Origin: Granulicella rosea
GTDB lineage: Bacteria > Acidobacteriota > Terriglobia > Terriglobales > Acidobacteriaceae
Reading direction: 5' to 3'
Assembly (NCBI RefSeq): GCF_900188085.1
Contig: NZ_FZOU01000002.1
Coordinates: 372,001-436,000 of the forward strand
DNA length: 64,000 nucleotides
Positions within the stretch are counted from its first letter, which is position 1. Every line of letters begins with the position of its first letter. Shown in pieces: positions 35,847 to 43,811 of the stretch. The position numbers and the translations under genes were made by a program. The notes under the pieces were generated by a model. The model did no database searches. It was not told the DNA's origin and worked only from the letters and a program-made list of their open reading frames with translations.

Positions 35847-37370
35847 CTACTTCCCTCCGAGATAATCTTTGTAGTTGGTCTGGGCGGCGCCGAGCGCGCG
35901 CGCCAGTGAAAGCTTCGCGACGTTATGCTGATACAACGCGCTGATGTACTGGTCGTTGGCCTGTTCGAGCTGCGACTGGGCCTGCGATACCGGCAGGTTG
36001 TCCGCGATGCCGGCATGGAAGCGCTGCTGCGATTCGCTCAACGCCTCCGTTGCAAGATCGACGTTCGACTTCGCCGCCTCGACCAGCTTGGCTGCCGCCT
36101 GGATGTCGAGTATGCTGTCCCGGACATCGGCGTTCACCTGCTGCACCTGGTCGGCCAGCTTTGCCTTCTGTTCCTGCACCGCGGCATCCGCGACCTGCAC
36201 CTCGCCGCGATCCTTGGCAATCTGCAGGATCGGCGCCGAGATGGTTCCGGTTGCAGTGTAGGTTCCGTGCGAGTGGCCGAAGGTTGTGCCCTGATCGCCG
36301 TAGTCGCCCGAGACCTGCGCGGTCGGCAGACGATCGTCCCACGCCGCCTTCTTCTGCGCCTCGGCTCCCTTCAACTGCTCGGCCATGGCCTGCAGATCTT
36401 TGCGAGACTTCACCGCCTGCTCGAAAGCAGTCTGGGGATCGACGTTGTCGAGCGCCTTATACGGCGACAGATCGATCGCTCGGAAGTCCTGGTCGAGCGG
36501 CAGGCCGATGGTCCGGGCCAGCGCCAGCTTGTCCTTCGCGAGCTGATTTGTGGTCGAGATCAGGCTCTGCTGCTCGTTCTGATAGTCGACCTGCGCGCGC
36601 AGCACATCGAGCCGGGGATTCGTACCCGCATCGTGTCCCGCGACAGCCTGGTCGAGCGTGACCTTTGAGGTCGCGAGTTCGGCCTTCACCGCTTCGATCC
36701 GCGCGGCATCCGCCACGCAGAGCAGGTACGCGTTGCCAACCGTCAGGACGACCATGTCGTGCGCGTCTTCCGCCGTCAGTTTTGCACCGGCGAAGTTGTG
36801 CTTCGCGGCAAGGTAGCCCTGCAGCGCGTTCAGGTTCAGCACATTCTGGGTCAGATAGGCGCGAAAGTCGACGACCTGAAACGGTCCGATGATCGGCTTG
36901 ATCCCGGCGATCTTCAGACCGAAGGCCGCAAGGTTCAACTGCTCGACCTCGATCGAGGCCTGGCCGGAGACGGTTGGCAGAAGCGCCTGAAGCTGCTCCA
37001 GCCGCTGACCGTTCGCATTCCTGACCGTGCTCGACTGCAGAATAACGCCAAGATTGTTGCGCAGGCCACGCTGAATCGCGTCGTCGAGCGTCAAATCCAT
37101 GGTGGCTCCGGTCGACTTGCCTTCGACGACCGAGCCGCGATAGGAGTCCTGGCTGGAGCTGGCGCTGTTCTGTCCGGTCGCGCCGTAAAGTAGGGTTTGT
37201 CCGCCAGCGACCGACTGCGCGGTGGAAGCGGTGGACTGAGCTGCGTTCTGGCCGGTCGATCCCGGCGCCTGCGCCTGCATCATTCCGCCCACTCCGAAGA
37301 GGCTGAGGGCGAGTACCGGCCCCGCCATCTGGGCTGCCCGTCCAGCGGGCGTTCGTTTGCTTGCACTCAT
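35847..37370 (-). CDS. TolC-family outer-membrane efflux protein
   Basis: 507 residues from ATG 37370. A signal peptide (AGPVLALSLFGVGGMMQAQA) leads to a low-complexity Ser/Gln region, then two TolC repeats: DLTLDDAIQRGLRNNLGV is the start of the first, and a second, similar repeat lies further on. Long Ala/Gln helices alternate with beta-strand segments as in the TolC trimer. It is transcribed upstream of the HlyD partner with only two bases between them. The upstream 235 bases (to 37605) form a divergent promoter region with the Gfo/Idh/MocA gene; no clear operator is recognised. Confidence 0.9.
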   Translation of the reverse strand: MSASKRTPAGRAAQMAGPVLALSLFGVGGMMQAQAPGSTGQNAAQSTASTAQSVAGGQTLLYGATGQNSASSSQDSYRGSVVEGKSTGATMDLTLDDAIQRGLRNNLGVILQSSTVRNANGQRLEQLQALLPTVSGQASIEVEQLNLAAFGLKIAGIKPIIGPFQVVDFRAYLTQNVLNLNALQGYLAAKHNFAGAKLTAEDAHDMVVLTVGNAYLLCVADAARIEAVKAELATSKVTLDQAVAGHDAGTNPRLDVLRAQVDYQNEQQSLISTTNQLAKDKLALARTIGLPLDQDFRAIDLSPYKALDNVDPQTAFEQAVKSRKDLQAMAEQLKGAEAQKKAAWDDRLPTAQVSGDYGDQGTTFGHSHGTYTATGTISAPILQIAKDRGEVQVADAAVQEQKAKLADQVQQVNADVRDSILDIQAAAKLVEAAKSNVDLATEALSESQQRFHAGIADNLPVSQAQSQLEQANDQYISALYQHNVAKLSLARALGAAQTNYKDYLGGK

Positions 37371-37605
37371 ACTGGTTATGTTACCTGCACCTGTTCGTGA
37401 TGGGAGTAATTCGGGAGAACGCTCTCTCGGCACTGTTTCTCTCATGTCCTGTTTTCAGATGCGACGGACTGCGAGGAAAATTCATTTTTTGTGAAAACCG
37501 CCTGAAATCGTCGGATTTATCGCAAATTCACCTCGAAATGGCCTCGAAAGCAGGCTTCCGGGTACACTGCGGACTGCGTCCAACCGGACTCAAGGGAGAT
37601 TCACG

Positions 37606-38700
37606 ATGGCTCAGGGAATCAATGTCGGCATCATCGGGTTCGGACTCGGGACCCGCGTCTTTCATGCGCCGTTCGTCAGCGCGGTGCCTGGACTGCACCT
37701 GCACGCCATCGTTCAACGCAAGGGAGACGAGGCGGCCGAGGCCTATCCGGCGGTGCGGATTCTCCGCTCGTCCGACGAGCTCTTCGCCGACCCGGCCATC
37801 GATCTCATTGTGGTGTCGACCCCGAACGAGACGCACTACGAACTCGCCCACAAGGCTCTGACCGCCGGCAAGCATGTGGTCATCGACAAGCCTTTCGCCG
37901 CCACCAGCGACGAGTGCCTCGCGCTGATCGCGCTGGCTTCGTCCAAGGGGCTGGTCGTCGCTCCCTTCCACAATCGCCGCTGGGATGGCGACTTCAAGAC
38001 CGTCCGCGGACTGGTGGAGACCGAAAAGCTCGGCCGCCTGGTCACCTTCGAGTCGCACTTCGACCGATACCGCCCCATTCCGCGCGAGAACACATGGAAG
38101 GAGGCCGGCAACCCGGCCAACGGGCTGCTCTTCGACCTTGGCCCGCATCTGGTCGACCAGGCGCTCGCCCTCTTCGGCGACCCGGCCAGCATCACTGCCA
38201 GCGTCCGCACCGATCGCGACGATACGGCCATCGAAGACGCCTTCGATATCACGCTGAGCTTTCCCGACTGGCAGGGCCACGGCCTGCGGGCGCACTGCCG
38301 GTCGAGCATGATTGCCGCGGACGCCGCGCCACGCTTTCTGCTGCATGGAACGGCGGGCAGCTTCAGGAAGTACGGACTCGACCCGCAGGAGCCGACGCTG
38401 CTCGCCGGAAGCCACCCTCCGGTGATGGGCCCCGCGCCCGACTCCTGGCTGAGGGATGACGAGTCCTGCTGGGGCACGCTGACCATCGCGCCCGTACTCG
38501 CCGATCCCGGCACGCTGGTCCGGACGAAGGTCGAGACCGCGCTGGGAGATTATCGCGACTTCTACGCCAACGTCCGCGACGCGGTGAAAGGGGCCGCTCC
38601 ACTGGCTGTGCCATCCGAGGCGGGATATAAGGTCATCAAGCTGCTCGAACTTGCCCGCGTGAGCAGCGCCGAGGGACGCACCCTTCCGGTCGTCTTCTAG
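37606..38700 (+). CDS. Gfo/Idh/MocA-family oxidoreductase
   Basis: 364 residues. An N-terminal Rossmann fold with NVGIIGFGLGTRVFHAPF binds NAD(P); VVSTPNETHYELAHKALTAGKHVVIDKPFA is the usual second part, where family members have Glu-Lys-Pro. The C-terminal alpha/beta domain contains ENTWKEAGNPANGLLFDLGPHLVDQAL. Length and motifs resemble scyllo-inositol dehydrogenase-like enzymes (YdgJ/IolW type); the sugar or inositol substrate is not known. It is separate from argJ (122-base gap) and no sugar transporter is nearby. Confidence 0.88.
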   Translation: MAQGINVGIIGFGLGTRVFHAPFVSAVPGLHLHAIVQRKGDEAAEAYPAVRILRSSDELFADPAIDLIVVSTPNETHYELAHKALTAGKHVVIDKPFAATSDECLALIALASSKGLVVAPFHNRRWDGDFKTVRGLVETEKLGRLVTFESHFDRYRPIPRENTWKEAGNPANGLLFDLGPHLVDQALALFGDPASITASVRTDRDDTAIEDAFDITLSFPDWQGHGLRAHCRSSMIAADAAPRFLLHGTAGSFRKYGLDPQEPTLLAGSHPPVMGPAPDSWLRDDESCWGTLTIAPVLADPGTLVRTKVETALGDYRDFYANVRDAVKGAAPLAVPSEAGYKVIKLLELARVSSAEGRTLPVVF

Positions 38701-38822
38701 TGGCGTCCTAGCCGGTTCCTTTGGTTGTCACTTCCGCAGGAGATCCGCCTCTTCTTTGGCGGTGGCCTGTTCTCCTTCGGGCCGCCCCTCCACAACCCGT
38801 TTTTCAGTAGAGTAAAGACACT

Positions 38823-40046
38823 ATGGGCGAGCAACAACAGCAGTCGGCCGCACTCCCACGCGGTTTTCAATGGGGTGCGGTCAAGGCAGGCATCAAGGCC
38901 AGCGGTAATCTCGACGTCGCGGTGGCCTACGCTCCGCGCGGCGCGAACGCAGCGGCGATGTACACGAAGAACCAGGTGGTCGCGGCGCCGGTCACGGTCG
39001 GCCGCCGGCACCTGGCGTCCACCGGCGGACGCGTCACCGCCGTGCTGGTGAATGCCGGCAACGCCAACTGCGCCACGGGTCAGCCCGGCATCGACGCCTG
39101 CCTCCGCACATGCAAGGCCGCGGCCGAGCGCTTCCGCTGCATCTTCGATGAGGTCTTCCCGTCTTCGACCGGCATCATCGGCGTCCCGTTTCCGGTGGAT
39201 AAGGTCGTCGCCGCGCTGCCCGCCGTGCAGGCCGCGCTGGGCGAAACGCCCGACCACGCCGAGCTCTTCGCCAAGGCGATCATGACCACCGACACGAAGA
39301 TGAAGGTCGCCCGCGCGGTCATCGACGTCGACGGCACGGACGTTCATCTCTTCGGCGCGGCCAAGGGCGCCGGGATGATCCATCCGCAGCTCGGTCCGCC
39401 GCATGCGACGATGCTGGTCTATCTCTTTACCGACCTCGCCGCCTCGCCTGCCAGCCTGCGCGAGTTTCTGCAGCCGGCGGTCGAACGCAGCTTCAACTCC
39501 ATCTCGATCGACGGCGACACCTCGACCAATGACACCGTGCTGCTGCTCGCCAGCGGCGCCAGCGGCGTCTCGCTCGACGACCGCATCGGCGAGGCCTTTG
39601 CCAATGCGCTGGAGTTGGTCTGCGGCTCGCTCGCCCACCAGATCATCGACGACGGCGAAGGCGTCACCCACGTCGTCACGCTGCAGATCAACGGCGCCGA
39701 GACCTATGAAGAGGCGAAGCAGGTCGCGAAGGCCATCGCCCACTCGCCCCTGTGCAAGACCGCATGGTCGAGCGCGGACCCGAACTGGGGACGTCTGCTC
39801 GCGGCAGCCGGCTACTCCGGCGTCGCCTTCGACCCGAACCGCGTCACCATCCGGATCGGCGATCAACTGGTCTTCGAGAACGGTGTTCGCGCAGCGCTCT
39901 TCAACGAGGCCGCCGCCCACGAGGCGATGTCCGCCCGCGAGTACACCATTGCGATCGACCTCGGCGAAGGCGAGGCGGCCTGCACCTTTCTGACCTGCGA
40001 CCTGACGGCAGAGTATGTGAGCATTAATGCGGACTACTCCACCTAG
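38823..40046 (+). CDS. argJ: Bifunctional ornithine acetyltransferase/N-acetylglutamate synthase
   Basis: 407 residues, typical length. ArgJ moves the acetyl group from N-acetylornithine to glutamate and can also make N-acetylglutamate from acetyl-CoA. The self-cleavage nucleophile is Thr196 in PHATMLVY, preceded by AKGAGMIHPQLG. Substrate-site blocks DGDTSTNDTVLLLASG and WGRLLAAAGYSG are present, and NADYST at the C-terminus matches the family end. No other arg gene is in the window, so this is a detached copy of the pathway. It is 105 bases before aceE. Confidence 0.97.
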   Translation: MGEQQQQSAALPRGFQWGAVKAGIKASGNLDVAVAYAPRGANAAAMYTKNQVVAAPVTVGRRHLASTGGRVTAVLVNAGNANCATGQPGIDACLRTCKAAAERFRCIFDEVFPSSTGIIGVPFPVDKVVAALPAVQAALGETPDHAELFAKAIMTTDTKMKVARAVIDVDGTDVHLFGAAKGAGMIHPQLGPPHATMLVYLFTDLAASPASLREFLQPAVERSFNSISIDGDTSTNDTVLLLASGASGVSLDDRIGEAFANALELVCGSLAHQIIDDGEGVTHVVTLQINGAETYEEAKQVAKAIAHSPLCKTAWSSADPNWGRLLAAAGYSGVAFDPNRVTIRIGDQLVFENGVRAALFNEAAAHEAMSAREYTIAIDLGEGEAACTFLTCDLTAEYVSINADYST

Positions 40047-40093
40047 CCGCTCCGGTCATTGATCGCACAGAAGATGACAGGTTCGCGCCATCC

Positions 40094-40109
40094 CTTATAT
40101 CGTTATAAG
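40094..40109. promoter_or_regulatory. Short palindrome before aceE
   Basis: CTTATA-TCGT-TATAAG, a perfect 6-bp inverted repeat with a four-base spacer, sits 43 bases before the aceE start and contains a TATAAG that could serve as a -10 box. It may be an operator or part of the promoter. No regulator is identified. Confidence 0.35.
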
Positions 40110-40151
40110 CGACAGCACTATGCTGAACCTCACAACTGAGACCGGAGTCCC

Positions 40152-42842
40152 ATGTCGACCAAGCTTGAAATCGCTGCCAGCACCCAGAACCGGACGCCCG
40201 CGGAGAAGCAGGACATCGCCGCCGAGGTCGCCGAGTGGATCGAAGCCTTTGACCAGGTGGTCGCACAGGACTGGGAGATCGGCGCCGATCTGTTGAAGGC
40301 TTTGCGTCAGCGCGCGAATGAGGCCGGCGTCCCGGTCGCAGGCAGCGTGACCACGCCGTACAAGAACACCATCCCCAAGCACGACGAGGTTCCCTACCCC
40401 GGTGATCGCAATCTCGAACGCCGCGTCGAAGCGCTGATCCGCTGGAACGCCATGGCGATGGTGCACAAGCAGAACAAGTACGACGCGGGCATTGGCGGCC
40501 ATATTTCGACCTACTCTTCGCAATGCACGCTGCTTGAGGTCGGTTTTAACCACTTTTTCCGCGCCTCCTATGGCAGTGAGCCCGGCGATTTCATCTATTT
40601 TCAGGGTCACGCCTCGCCCGGTGTCTACTCCCGCGCATTCCTCGAAGGCCGCCTGACCGAAGATCACCTGCACAACTTCCGCCACGAGCTCCGCGACACG
40701 CCTGGCCTCTCCAGCTATCCGCATCCCTGGCTGATGCAGGACTTCTGGCAGTTCCCCACGGTCAGCATGGGCATCGGTCCGCTCAACGCCATCTACCAGG
40801 CGCGCTTCATGCGCTATCTCGAGAACCGCGGCCTGATCGAGAAGACCGGCCGCAAGGTCTGGGCCTTCGTCGGCGACGGCGAGACCGACGAGGTCGACAC
40901 GCTCGGCGCCATCTCGCTCGGCGCACGCGAGAAGCTCGACAACCTGATCTTCGTCGTCAACTGCAACCTGCAGCGTCTCGACGGACCCGTGCGCGGCAAC
41001 GCCCGCATCATCGACGAGCTGGAAGCTGTCTTCCGCGGCGCGAACTGGAACGTCATCAAGGTACTCTGGGGCTCGGACTGGGACGAACTCTTCGCGCTCG
41101 ACCATACCGGCCTGCTGCTCAAGCGGATGGAGGAGTGCGTCGACGGCGACTACCAGCGCTTCAAGGCCAAGGATGGCGCGTATCTGCGCGAGCATTTCTT
41201 CGGCAAGTACCCCGAACTGCTCAAGATCGTCGAGCACAAGACCGATGAGGAGCTGGCCCACCTGCACCGCGGCGGTCACGATCCCATCAAGATCTACAAC
41301 GCCTACAAGCGCGCCGTCGAGCATAAGGGCGGCCCGACGGTCATTCTCGCGCACACGGTCAAGGGTTATGGCATCGCTTCGGCCCAGTCGCGCAACCCAA
41401 CCCACTCAGAGAAGAAGCTCACCGATGAAGGGCTTGCCGCCTTCGTCAAGCGCTTCGACATACCGCTGCCCGAGACCGCCGCGCTGAACGCCGACTTTTA
41501 CAAGCCGGCCGACGACGATGCCGCGCTCCAGTACCTGCACGCCCATCGCGCCGCGCTCGGCGGTTACCTGCCCAAGCGCGAGATTCCCGCGAAGAACTTC
41601 GACGCCCCGGCGATCGACTTCTTCAAGGGCTGGCTGGGCGGCTCCGGCAGCCGCGCCATCTCGACCACCATGGGCTTCGTCAACATGCTCAACGGCATGT
41701 TGAAGCACCCCGAGATCGGCAAGCTCATCGTCCCCATCATCCCGGATGAGGGCCGCACCTTCGGCTTCGAGAGCGTCATGAAGGCCGTCGGCATCTACGC
41801 GCCCGAGGGCCAGAAGTACATCCCGCACGACGCCGACATGCTGCTCAGCTACAACGAGAAGAAGAACGGTCAGATTCTCGAGGAAGGCATCACCGAAGCC
41901 GGCTCCATGGCCAGCTTCACCGCCGCGGGCACTGCGTACACCAACTACCGGGTACCTACCGTGCCGTTCTATCTCTACTACTCCATGTTCGGCTTCCAGC
42001 GCATCGGAGATATGGCCTGGGCCTTCGCCGACTCGCGCGGCAAGGGCTTCCTGATGGGTGGAACCGCCGGTCGCACCACGATGCTTGGCGAAGGTCTCCA
42101 GCATCAGGACGGCCACTCCCCCGTGCTCAGCGGCACCGTCCCAACCTGCATTACCTACGATCCCGCCTTTGTCTACGAGATGGCGGTCATCGTGCAGGAC
42201 GGCCTGCGCCGCATGTACCAGGAGGGCGAGAACGTCTTCTACTACCTCACCATGTACAACGAGGACTACCTCCAGCCGGCGATGCCCGAGGGCGTCACCG
42301 AAGGCATCCTGAAGGGCCTCTACAAGTATCAGCCCGCAGCCGGGACCGCCGTCGCCCAGCTCTTCGGCTCCGGCCCGATCCTGAACGAGGTCGTCAAGGC
42401 GCAGGGCATCCTCGCCGAGAAGTACGGCGTGCATGCCGATGTCTGGTCCGTGCCAAGCTACAACGAGGTTCGTCGCGAGGCGCTCTCGGTCGAACGCTGG
42501 AACCGTCTGCACCCGGCCGAACCCGAGAGGAAGTCCTACCTGGCGACGCTGCTGGACGGTACGGCAGGCCCGATCATTGCCGCATCCGACTATATGAAGA
42601 GCCTGCCCGATGCCCTGTCGCCCTGGCTGCAGTCGCGTCTTGTCACGCTGGGAACGGACGGATTCGGCCGCTCGGACAACCGCGAGCACCTGCGCCGCCA
42701 CTTCGAGGTCTCGGCCGAGGCCATCGTCGGCGCGACGCTCTCCAAGCTCGCCCGCGAAGGCAGCTTCGACCCGAAGGCCGCCCAGCAGGCGTTCGCCGAC
42801 CTCGGACTCGACACCGAGATCAAGGATCCTGCTCGCGCCTGA
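40152..42842 (+). CDS. aceE: Pyruvate dehydrogenase E1 component, homodimeric
   Basis: 896 residues, the size of single-chain E1p. It decarboxylates pyruvate with thiamine diphosphate and acetylates E2 lipoyl groups. The TPP motif runs from GDGETDEVDTLG (Gly241 on) to VNCNLQRLDGP. The N-terminal block GHISTYSSQCTLLEVGFNHF and the C-terminal block RTFGFESVMKAVGIYAPEG are typical. A strong terminator 12 bases after the stop ends the gene. The E2 (aceF) and E3 (lpd) genes are not adjacent, so the complex is assembled from separate loci. Confidence 0.97.
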   Translation: MSTKLEIAASTQNRTPAEKQDIAAEVAEWIEAFDQVVAQDWEIGADLLKALRQRANEAGVPVAGSVTTPYKNTIPKHDEVPYPGDRNLERRVEALIRWNAMAMVHKQNKYDAGIGGHISTYSSQCTLLEVGFNHFFRASYGSEPGDFIYFQGHASPGVYSRAFLEGRLTEDHLHNFRHELRDTPGLSSYPHPWLMQDFWQFPTVSMGIGPLNAIYQARFMRYLENRGLIEKTGRKVWAFVGDGETDEVDTLGAISLGAREKLDNLIFVVNCNLQRLDGPVRGNARIIDELEAVFRGANWNVIKVLWGSDWDELFALDHTGLLLKRMEECVDGDYQRFKAKDGAYLREHFFGKYPELLKIVEHKTDEELAHLHRGGHDPIKIYNAYKRAVEHKGGPTVILAHTVKGYGIASAQSRNPTHSEKKLTDEGLAAFVKRFDIPLPETAALNADFYKPADDDAALQYLHAHRAALGGYLPKREIPAKNFDAPAIDFFKGWLGGSGSRAISTTMGFVNMLNGMLKHPEIGKLIVPIIPDEGRTFGFESVMKAVGIYAPEGQKYIPHDADMLLSYNEKKNGQILEEGITEAGSMASFTAAGTAYTNYRVPTVPFYLYYSMFGFQRIGDMAWAFADSRGKGFLMGGTAGRTTMLGEGLQHQDGHSPVLSGTVPTCITYDPAFVYEMAVIVQDGLRRMYQEGENVFYYLTMYNEDYLQPAMPEGVTEGILKGLYKYQPAAGTAVAQLFGSGPILNEVVKAQGILAEKYGVHADVWSVPSYNEVRREALSVERWNRLHPAEPERKSYLATLLDGTAGPIIAASDYMKSLPDALSPWLQSRLVTLGTDGFGRSDNREHLRRHFEVSAEAIVGATLSKLAREGSFDPKAAQQAFADLGLDTEIKDPARA

Positions 42843-42854
42843 CCCTGACCGGAC

Positions 42855-42894
42855 GCCCCATGATCGCCGAGCCAAAGCGAGGCTATCATGGGGC
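42855..42894 (+). terminator. Intrinsic terminator of aceE
   Basis: Perfect 10-bp outer stem (42855-42864 with 42885-42894) with an inner GCC/GGC pair, followed within four bases by TCTTTTT. An ATG at 42860 lies inside it and is not a start codon. Confidence 0.85.
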
Positions 42895-42934
42895 TAGTCT
42901 TTTTAATACAGCCACAGACTGGACAAAGCCACAC

Positions 42935-43720
42935 GTGAGCGCCAAGGCCTTCGAAAATCCACTGATCCCCAACCAGCGGCTGCGCGATATATATATCGCC
43001 ATGGTGCAGACGCGTCTGCTGGGCAAGCGCAAGCCTCGCACCGCCTCGATCGCCCTGGGCCGCGAGGCTCTCTGGGCCGCCACCGCCATCGGCTTGCGTG
43101 ACGCGCTCGGCGATCTTGTCAGCGAGACCGGCGCCGGCGTCGCGCTCGACATCATCCTGGGCGCGGAACTGAAGAAGGTCGTCAGCGGAAAGGCCGGCGG
43201 GAGTCCGCACCGGCTGCCCACCCTCGGCAAGGCGCCGGAGCGGTTGCAACTCGCGCTTGGCGCGGCCATGGCGTTGAAGGCCGCGGCGCAGAAGAATGTG
43301 CTGCTCGTGTACGCGGATCAGGCGGACCTTCCGCGCGCGGACTGGCGTGCGGTTCTGGGAACGGCGCTCGGGGGCGAGCTGCCGGTTGTCTTCGTCGTCT
43401 CCTGCGAAGCGGGTGCTAGCTACGATCTGGCCGCGTTGTCGCAGGCTCGCGGCGTGCCCGGCATCGCGGTTGACGCCAGCGACGCCATCGCGCTCTACCG
43501 CGTCGCGCAGGAGTCGATCGGACGCGCGCGCGCCGACGGCGGGCCGGCGCTGATCGCGGCTGTTCCCTTCCACTTCGGTTCGGCGAAGCAGCGCCAGCCG
43601 GACCCTGTCGCCCTGCTGGGCGGCCAGCTTCTTCGGCGTAAGGTATGCACCCAGGCGTGGCTGGAAGCGGTCGAACAAAAGACAGTGGCGATGCTCGCCC
43701 CGAAGCTCACGACGGCCTGA
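42935..43720 (+). CDS. Degenerate E1-alpha-like (TPP-enzyme fold) protein
   Basis: 261 residues from a GTG at 42935; the frame opens at 42860 but that lies inside the aceE terminator. The order of segments follows E1-alpha of 2-oxo acid dehydrogenases: LRDIYIAMVQTRLLGKRK, then ALGREALWAATAIGLRDALGD, then ALGAAMALKAAAQKNVLLVY and PVVFVV, then RGVPGIAVDASDAIALYRVA and ARADGGPALIAA. The Gly-Asp-Gly of the thiamine site is replaced by Ala-Asp-Gln and the metal-binding Asn is lost, so catalysis is unlikely. It may be a non-catalytic partner of the adjacent aceE or a relic. No ribosome site is obvious. Confidence 0.65.
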   Translation: MSAKAFENPLIPNQRLRDIYIAMVQTRLLGKRKPRTASIALGREALWAATAIGLRDALGDLVSETGAGVALDIILGAELKKVVSGKAGGSPHRLPTLGKAPERLQLALGAAMALKAAAQKNVLLVYADQADLPRADWRAVLGTALGGELPVVFVVSCEAGASYDLAALSQARGVPGIAVDASDAIALYRVAQESIGRARADGGPALIAAVPFHFGSAKQRQPDPVALLGGQLLRRKVCTQAWLEAVEQKTVAMLAPKLTTA

Positions 43721-43811
43721 CGCCGTACGAATTTCATCTCTTTCCATCCACATGCAATAATTGGCTCGCGTCAACATACCAACCTCCCCGGTTCCAAGTA
43801 GACTGATAAAA

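Noticed and set aside
41406-42875. Long minus-strand frame opposite aceE
   Set aside because: Shadow of aceE; composition is rich in Arg, Gly and Val without any family motif.
42984-42999. Perfect 16-bp AT-rich palindrome inside the E1-alpha-like gene
   Set aside because: It encodes part of a conserved-looking helix (RDIYIA); the rare ATA codon is curious but an operator inside the coding region is not supported.
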